Shown: positions 59,701 through 64,000 of the stretch, in pieces | Layout of the letters: every line of letters begins with the position of its first letter | Position numbering within the stretch: the stretch's first letter is position 1 | Origin: Polytrichum commune | Taxonomy: Eukaryota > Streptophyta > Polytrichopsida > Polytrichales > Polytrichaceae | Length of the DNA stretch: 64,000 nucleotides | Direction: 5' to 3' | Assembly: GCA_950295325.1 (NCBI GenBank) | Contig: OX485809.1 | Coordinates: forward strand, 17,112,001 to 17,176,000 | Made by a program: the position numbers and the translations under genes | The notes under the pieces: generated by a model | Databases searched by the model: none | The model's input: only the letters and a program-made list of their open reading frames with translations | What the model was told of the DNA's origin: nothing

Positions 59701-61300
59701 CGTTTCTCGGAGAAGCTTGTTATAGCCCTGCAAGCGGAGGATTTGGAGGGAGGACATGAGGCGGAACAAGATGCATGTGAAGAGGAACACCGAAGTTCGG
59801 TACAGCCATGACAGCATCCCCGCGAAGAAAAGGGTAATGTTGAGCACAAGGCTGAGCCTGGAGTTGTCTTGAACGAACGGTATGGAAATGGTGACGTAGA
59901 CATACCACCATAGCCGGAAGATGAGCTCAATGATTACAGAAGGCAACAAAATTCGCCCGAGTACCGAGAACGCGCTCTGAATTCCAAGAAAACCAAATTG
60001 TCAGTTGGGCAAGTGTTGGAATTCAAAGAGTCTAAAATAGCTCAAACCCCCAAAAAGGCCTTAAACAATCTTATTACATTCTACATGAGGAACTTCAGCT
60101 TTAGAGTAGATGCATGAGCATTCAAGTGATTGGTGATGTTCTAGTATCTGGACACAAAGTGTCAAGACACTACAAGTGTAATTTACGTATGAATACGATG
60201 ACCTTCCTAGCACTTGGATTCTGGTGCATCGTATCTCCTCTAATCCACCCAACCATGGTGGGAGTATCCGGGTGAACCGGATAATTTCAACCAACCATGC
60301 GCAACTCCTCTTCTCTACATAAGAATAAAACAGGGTTGGGAGTGAGAGGAAGCTCGTCAGCCTCGTCTTCCGAGACCCTCTGAATCTAGTGATGCCCGTT
60401 TCGAGATTATATATCGAGATAGACCAACTCGAAGATGAAGTAACAACATAATTCATGCCGGTGGAAACATCGGAGTCGTCTCTTCTCTTCTCTGCATAAG
60501 AATAAAATAAGCTCGGAGTTGAAAGGAAGATCATATAAATTCTGTGACTTCCTTCTCTAAGATCAGGCGGGGAGCCTCTCACTCTGTCGCTCTCAATAAG
60601 ACTAACATCTTGCTGGGTCTGGTTGCAATTGCAGTAGCGACAAGAACATGAATGAAGTACAGTAGAATATGACCTGGAGTTCGGATCGGTAACCATTGCG
60701 GACTTCGTCTGACTCGCGGATGATCTTGTCAAGGAGGAGAGTGCGACGCAGGCCATGTTTTCGAACAATGTGTGACAGGCACAAGAAAGAGACAGCAGCC
60801 AAGGCGGACTCCGAAACCTGCACAAGACGCTCGAACGGATGCGAATGGTAGGCATCGCAGTCAGGGCATGAGACGGACGTGAAGTTCGTCACCGGAACCA
60901 GAAACGTAAAGAGCACGAACAGTATCCACGAGAACGTGACTTTGAAATTCGTAGACTGGTCCAGGCCTAGGCACCGCAACCCGTTTCGAAACTGCCGCAG
61001 CTCATCGCGGGGATGCGACATCATGCGGTTCAACTTCACATTCGTCTCGGAAGACTCCTCCGCCGTATGTCCTGGCAATATGTCCGGTAACGCATCGTCC
61101 TCCGGAAAATCAATGGTGTGCACATCGCCATGGCCTGGCTCCGCGAACTTGACCGAATTCCTCGAAACTTTGTCCAAAGAATTCTGTGTATCGCCCGAGG
61201 AGGACGAAGACAGGCTGTCTGCACTACTGCGAGGCTCCTCCTCGTGCTGGATTAATGGTGTGCGTGCTGGCCCACTTGTGTATGACTCCCCTCCGTTCAT
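56719..61300 (-). CDS. DUF3537 / gustatory-receptor-like seven-helix membrane protein, 4 exons, 528 aa
   Basis: Plant DUF3537 membrane protein, proposed as a relative of the insect gustatory receptor family; no biochemical role is settled. Exons (minus strand): 61300-60674, 59976-59515, 58566-58200, 56849-56719. Phases are 0, 0 and 1, and the sum is 1587 nt. Residues 1-115 are polar. Helices lie at about 121-140 and 160-180, separated by a CPDC motif, and three more in exon 2 cover LLPSVIIELIFRLWWYVYV, the SWLYRTSVFLFTCILFRL region and FISLALLSISVSQMWSLFV. EHMRIRSQLNIISHRFR is a family-conserved loop. Exon 3 has TGLVLCLHGAAKITHRAQ and an acidic loop. Exon 4 completes the last helix with RAGISLYGFVLDRG and IIGKTII. 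The first donor (CAG/GTCATA) and the third (GTACGG) are weak. Introns 2 and 3 hold tandem repeats; intron 1 holds a 5S-derived element. Confidence 0.92.
57290..59266 (+). repeat. Repeats of a ~240-bp unit in introns 2 and 3 of the DUF3537 gene
   Basis: The block TAGTTTGAGCAAGTGTAAA..GCCATAC...GTGAGATATCAA..GGGAA occurs at about 57290, 58697, 58937 and 59193. The last three are in intron 2. The copy near 58780-58830 includes a duplicate of the exon 3 acceptor region (GGAGCACACCTGCAATTTCGT on the plus strand), which offers a cryptic splice site about 240 bases upstream of the real one. Confidence 0.75.
60197..60490 (+). mobile_element. 5S-rRNA-derived dispersed repeat (copy B) in DUF3537 intron 1
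   Basis: This shares its tail with copy A at 18.8-19.2 kb: TATCCGGGTGAACCGGATA (a perfect hairpin here), TTTCAACCAACCATGC, GATAGACCAACTCGAAGATGAAG and GCCGGTGGAAACATCGGAGT. The head retains only a faint match to the 3' end of 5S rRNA (GATGACCTTCCTAG...GGTGCATCG). An internal duplication (CTCTTCTCT.CATAAGAATAAAA) follows. Confidence 0.55.
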
Positions 61301-61319
61301 GGCGATCCTCGAACTCTTA

Positions 61320-61920
61320 CTTCCAATTGTTAGCTGCTCTCTTATCTATCTTGTTGCCAAATCAATTCACAGTTTCTGCTGCAGAAGTCGCTGTTCTTGA
61401 GCATGGGAATCCAAGCAGGCTCTCCAAGCATACAGCGGAATCTCTACTCCTAACCTCTATCAAGCAGCTTCTTGCTCACGTGAACTACAATATTGGCCCC
61501 TTTCAATGAATTCTGAGCATAGGTTTACCACAATCCTCGCCAAGCATCATCCACCTCCCACAATCGACGGTTGGTGACTCCCAAAGTTATTCATCGATTA
61601 GTCTAAGCAAACTCGAGTTCTCACTCCGATTATCACCTATTCTCTTATCTATCTTGGCACCAAAGTAATTCACACTTTCTGTTGCAGAAGATGCTCTTGA
61701 ACATGGGAATCTAAGCAGGCTCCAATCACGAAGAGGAATTTCTACTCCGCAACTCTTCTATCAGGCAGCTTCCTGTTCATATGACTACAATGTTGTCCCC
61801 TTTCGATGGAATCCGGCCAGCGGTTCACCACAATCCTCGCCAAGGATCCACGTCTCGAAATCGACGGTTGGTGACTAACGGAGTTGATTCATCGATTAGT
61901 CTAAGTAAACCAAATTGAGC
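61320..61920 (+). repeat. Tandem ~300-bp duplication upstream of the DUF3537 gene
   Basis: Units at about 61324-61625 and 61637-61920 share CTCTTATCTATCTTG, GTTCTTGAGCATGGGAATCCAAGCAGG, TTTACCACAATCCTCGCCAAG, ATCGACGGTTGGTGACT and TTCATCGATTAGTCTAAG. They start within 25 bases of the start codon and so duplicate the presumed leader and core promoter. Confidence 0.85.
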
Positions 61921-62442
61921 CAAAAACCAGCTGCTGAGGCAGCAGAGAGAAAATTTAAGCTCAGAGCCTGCCAAGTAATTTCACATATTCCTACAGATTC
62001 GTTTTGTCGACAAAAGCTCCAATGCACAGAGCAACTTAGACGAATGCCTGTTTTCTGAATTGCAAGTCGCTACGAAGAGAGAGAAGACGCAAATTGTCGT
62101 CGGAATTTGAACCCCTTTCAGGTGGTCCAGCTCGGATGCGTCGTTCAGACCAGCGGATGATGGTGAGCTGAACATGCGACAAAACACCAAAATCCAGTAC
62201 ATTCCGATTCCCAAAGCAGAAGATGAGCATACGGAACATCGCCAAACTCGCTATTGTTAATTTTACATTTGAATACTATGGAACTGCAGCAAAACTAACC
62301 AGACAAAAACAAAAACAAAAAATGTGCAATAGTTTGCGCCACGACGACGACCGAGGCTGTTGGAGCCATTCTTCCAAGTTCCTCCAACGAGGAGGATCCG
62401 AACGATATCCGCCGACAGGAACCGCGACCCTCCCGCTCAACC

Positions 62443-62452
62443 GCCACGTGGC
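62443..62452. promoter_or_regulatory. Palindromic G-box (GCCACGTGGC)
   Basis: A perfect ten-base palindrome with CACGTG core, the binding site of plant bZIP and bHLH factors and of ABA response elements. It lies about 1.15 kb upstream of the DUF3537 start. Its target gene is uncertain. Confidence 0.35.
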
Positions 62453-62671
62453 ATCTAGTGCCACTTGGCATCAGCACCCGTCACCCGGACCCGTCCCCAC
62501 CGAAAGCCTGTCCCAGACCCTTTCCTGACTTTTCTTAAATCTATTAATTAAGGTGTGGGCCTTGGTGTCTAATAAGGAAACTCGTGTACCATGAACGCCC
62601 TAGGCTACATGATTTGGGTGAACTAACCCATCATACACTCATTCCTTGTTGGATGCCTAAACCCTTGCCGA

Positions 62672-63047
62672 ACCAACCTGGGCTACATCACATCTGGGTT
62701 CGGCTGGGCCCTGCCCCTCCCACGCCTCTTTCATTGCCCAGTCTTCTTACCCGCACCTGCATGGGAACTCTTTCCCGTTGGGAACCAATGTGACAATACC
62801 TGGTCACTTAAGCCATTAAGCATCAAATCACTTAAGTCGTCAAGCTCCTTTGACATGTGAAGGAACTCCATCAGTTAACTTGGGAAGTATGAAAGTGATG
62901 TCAAATTGAATATTTGTATTTTTGACCGGTTATTGTCATATTGGTTCGCAACGAGGAAGAGTTCCCACGCAGGTGCGGGCAATGAAGGAGGCGTGGGAGG
63001 GGCAGGGCCTAGCAGAACACATATGTGATTTAGCCCGGGGCACTGTG
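62672..63047. mobile_element. Inverted-repeat element, ~375 bp (MITE-like)
   Basis: Left arm about 62672-62795 and right arm about 62928-63047 are complementary: GGGCTA.ATCACAT, GGCCCTGCCCCTCCCACGCCTC.TTCATTGCCC and GGGAACTCTT...GAACCAAT.TGACAAT match their reverse complements. The left arm has a short insertion. No clear target duplication was seen. An independent 29-bp palindrome is at 63173-63201. Confidence 0.7.
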
Positions 63048-64000
63048 AACGGACCGAAAATAATGATTTTTATTCGATAAAGGCAAGTTTCCATGTAGGC
63101 CACTCGCGCACTAGATTCCATATAATAGTGGGTTGGAGGTGTTCTCATGTAGATGCACGCGCCACCAACCAACCACATTCTAGTGGCCTACTAGAATGTG
63201 GAGGGCCATGGAGATGGGTTGCTAGACTTTCATGCGTCCACTGAAGCATTTTGTAACTTTCAAGTGCCGGTCACCGAAGGATTTGAAGACTACTCGTCTA
63301 GAACTCCATCCTTGGTAACCTAGACAAAGGGGTTAGTAGGTGGGCCCGGATTTGAGAAGATGAGAGTAGCTAGTTGGCACATATGAACCCCATCCTATCC
63401 CATCAAATTCCATCTACATTTGGACGAGTTCGTCCTCATTCCCACTAGAATATAGTGGGCAAGCAACCTACATGGAAACTAACCCTAAGCCCACTACTCT
63501 AAAAATATTAATCACATGATTAGGGTGGGTTTATGACACATACAAGATCAAATAATTTTATTTTAAGGTAATTTTATTCCTTGTAAACAATTGGTTACAA
63601 TTTCTCAAAGAAGCAAGAAAGTCAAACCCTTACCTGTGCAATAGAGTCTCCCTAATTTGAGTATCAAAATATCCTACTCTGGATATGAATGCACACAAAA
63701 CGATTAACTCAATGGCACTCAAAAGTGATCCCAAGTGGTGTGAGACACGACCTATCTAGCCAATCATTGCATCCAACCTCTCACTACATCCGTTTCATGC
63801 CACCACTTTTACACTTAGCCATTTAGGGTCCACACAAGAATCATTCTACTCCTAGTCTAGTGCACCAGTAGTGATCATTCACTGTTTTCCATTTTTCCTA
63901 CCTTATTAGGAGATTTTTCACTTTGACCTCCCATAAGCATGATTTTGAAACTTAAAGAGGAGGTTGTGTGATTTGCAATTGCTAAACAAATGAGAGAATT
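63048..64000. other. Intergenic region at the window end
   Basis: No gene recognised. 63905-64000 is a partial copy of the repeat at 6444-6670 (CACTTTGACCTCCCATAA, GATTTGCAATTGCTA) and runs off the window. Confidence 0.4.

Overview
This is nuclear DNA from a land plant. The evidence is spliced genes with GT-AG introns of 0.7-2.1 kb, four plant protein families (class II MscS-like channel, chlorophyllase, CC-type glutaredoxin, DUF3537 seven-helix protein), AT-rich intergenic DNA and many short repeats. Nothing in it fixes the species. The unusual glutaredoxins and the repeat-rich introns would suit a bryophyte, lycophyte or fern as well as a seed plant, and I leave the clade open.

Layout. 2.5-10.0 kb (+): a complete seven-exon MSL mechanosensitive channel gene. 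10.1-10.3 kb (-): a short F-box fragment. 10.7-13.5 kb: a 516-bp foldback MITE flanked by TTA and a 1.2-kb Mutator-type element with ~475-bp terminal inverted repeats and a 9-bp target duplication. 15.7-18.0 kb: two tandem arrays. 18.8-19.2 kb: a 5S-rRNA-derived repeat. 19.5-22.7 kb (+): a two-exon chlorophyllase. 27.5-28.0 kb (-) and 51.4-51.9 kb (+): two CC-type glutaredoxins, divergently oriented about 23 kb apart, each with its own upstream tandem array. Between them lies a 5.4-kb foldback element (35.1-40.5 kb) whose arms carry about 30 copies of a 22-bp palindrome. 52.1-53.2 kb: a triplicated 3' flank of the second glutaredoxin with a truncated gene relic. 55.6 kb (+): a terminal exon of an unidentified gene. 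56.7-61.3 kb (-): a complete four-exon DUF3537 (gustatory-receptor-like) gene.

The genes are independent plant loci, not a pathway or an operon. They concern membrane-tension sensing, chlorophyll breakdown, redox control of transcription and an unassigned membrane protein. The feature that unites the window is structural. At least a dozen local tandem duplications (2-5 copies, 130-380 bp) sit in introns, promoters and 3' flanks. In addition there are foldback elements and several dispersed repeat families.

The strongest candidate for something undescribed is the palindrome-array foldback element, with its exact 160-bp higher-order period. Exon boundaries below were read by eye from splice consensus and from reading-frame continuity: the MSL, chlorophyllase and DUF3537 exon sums are all exact multiples of three.
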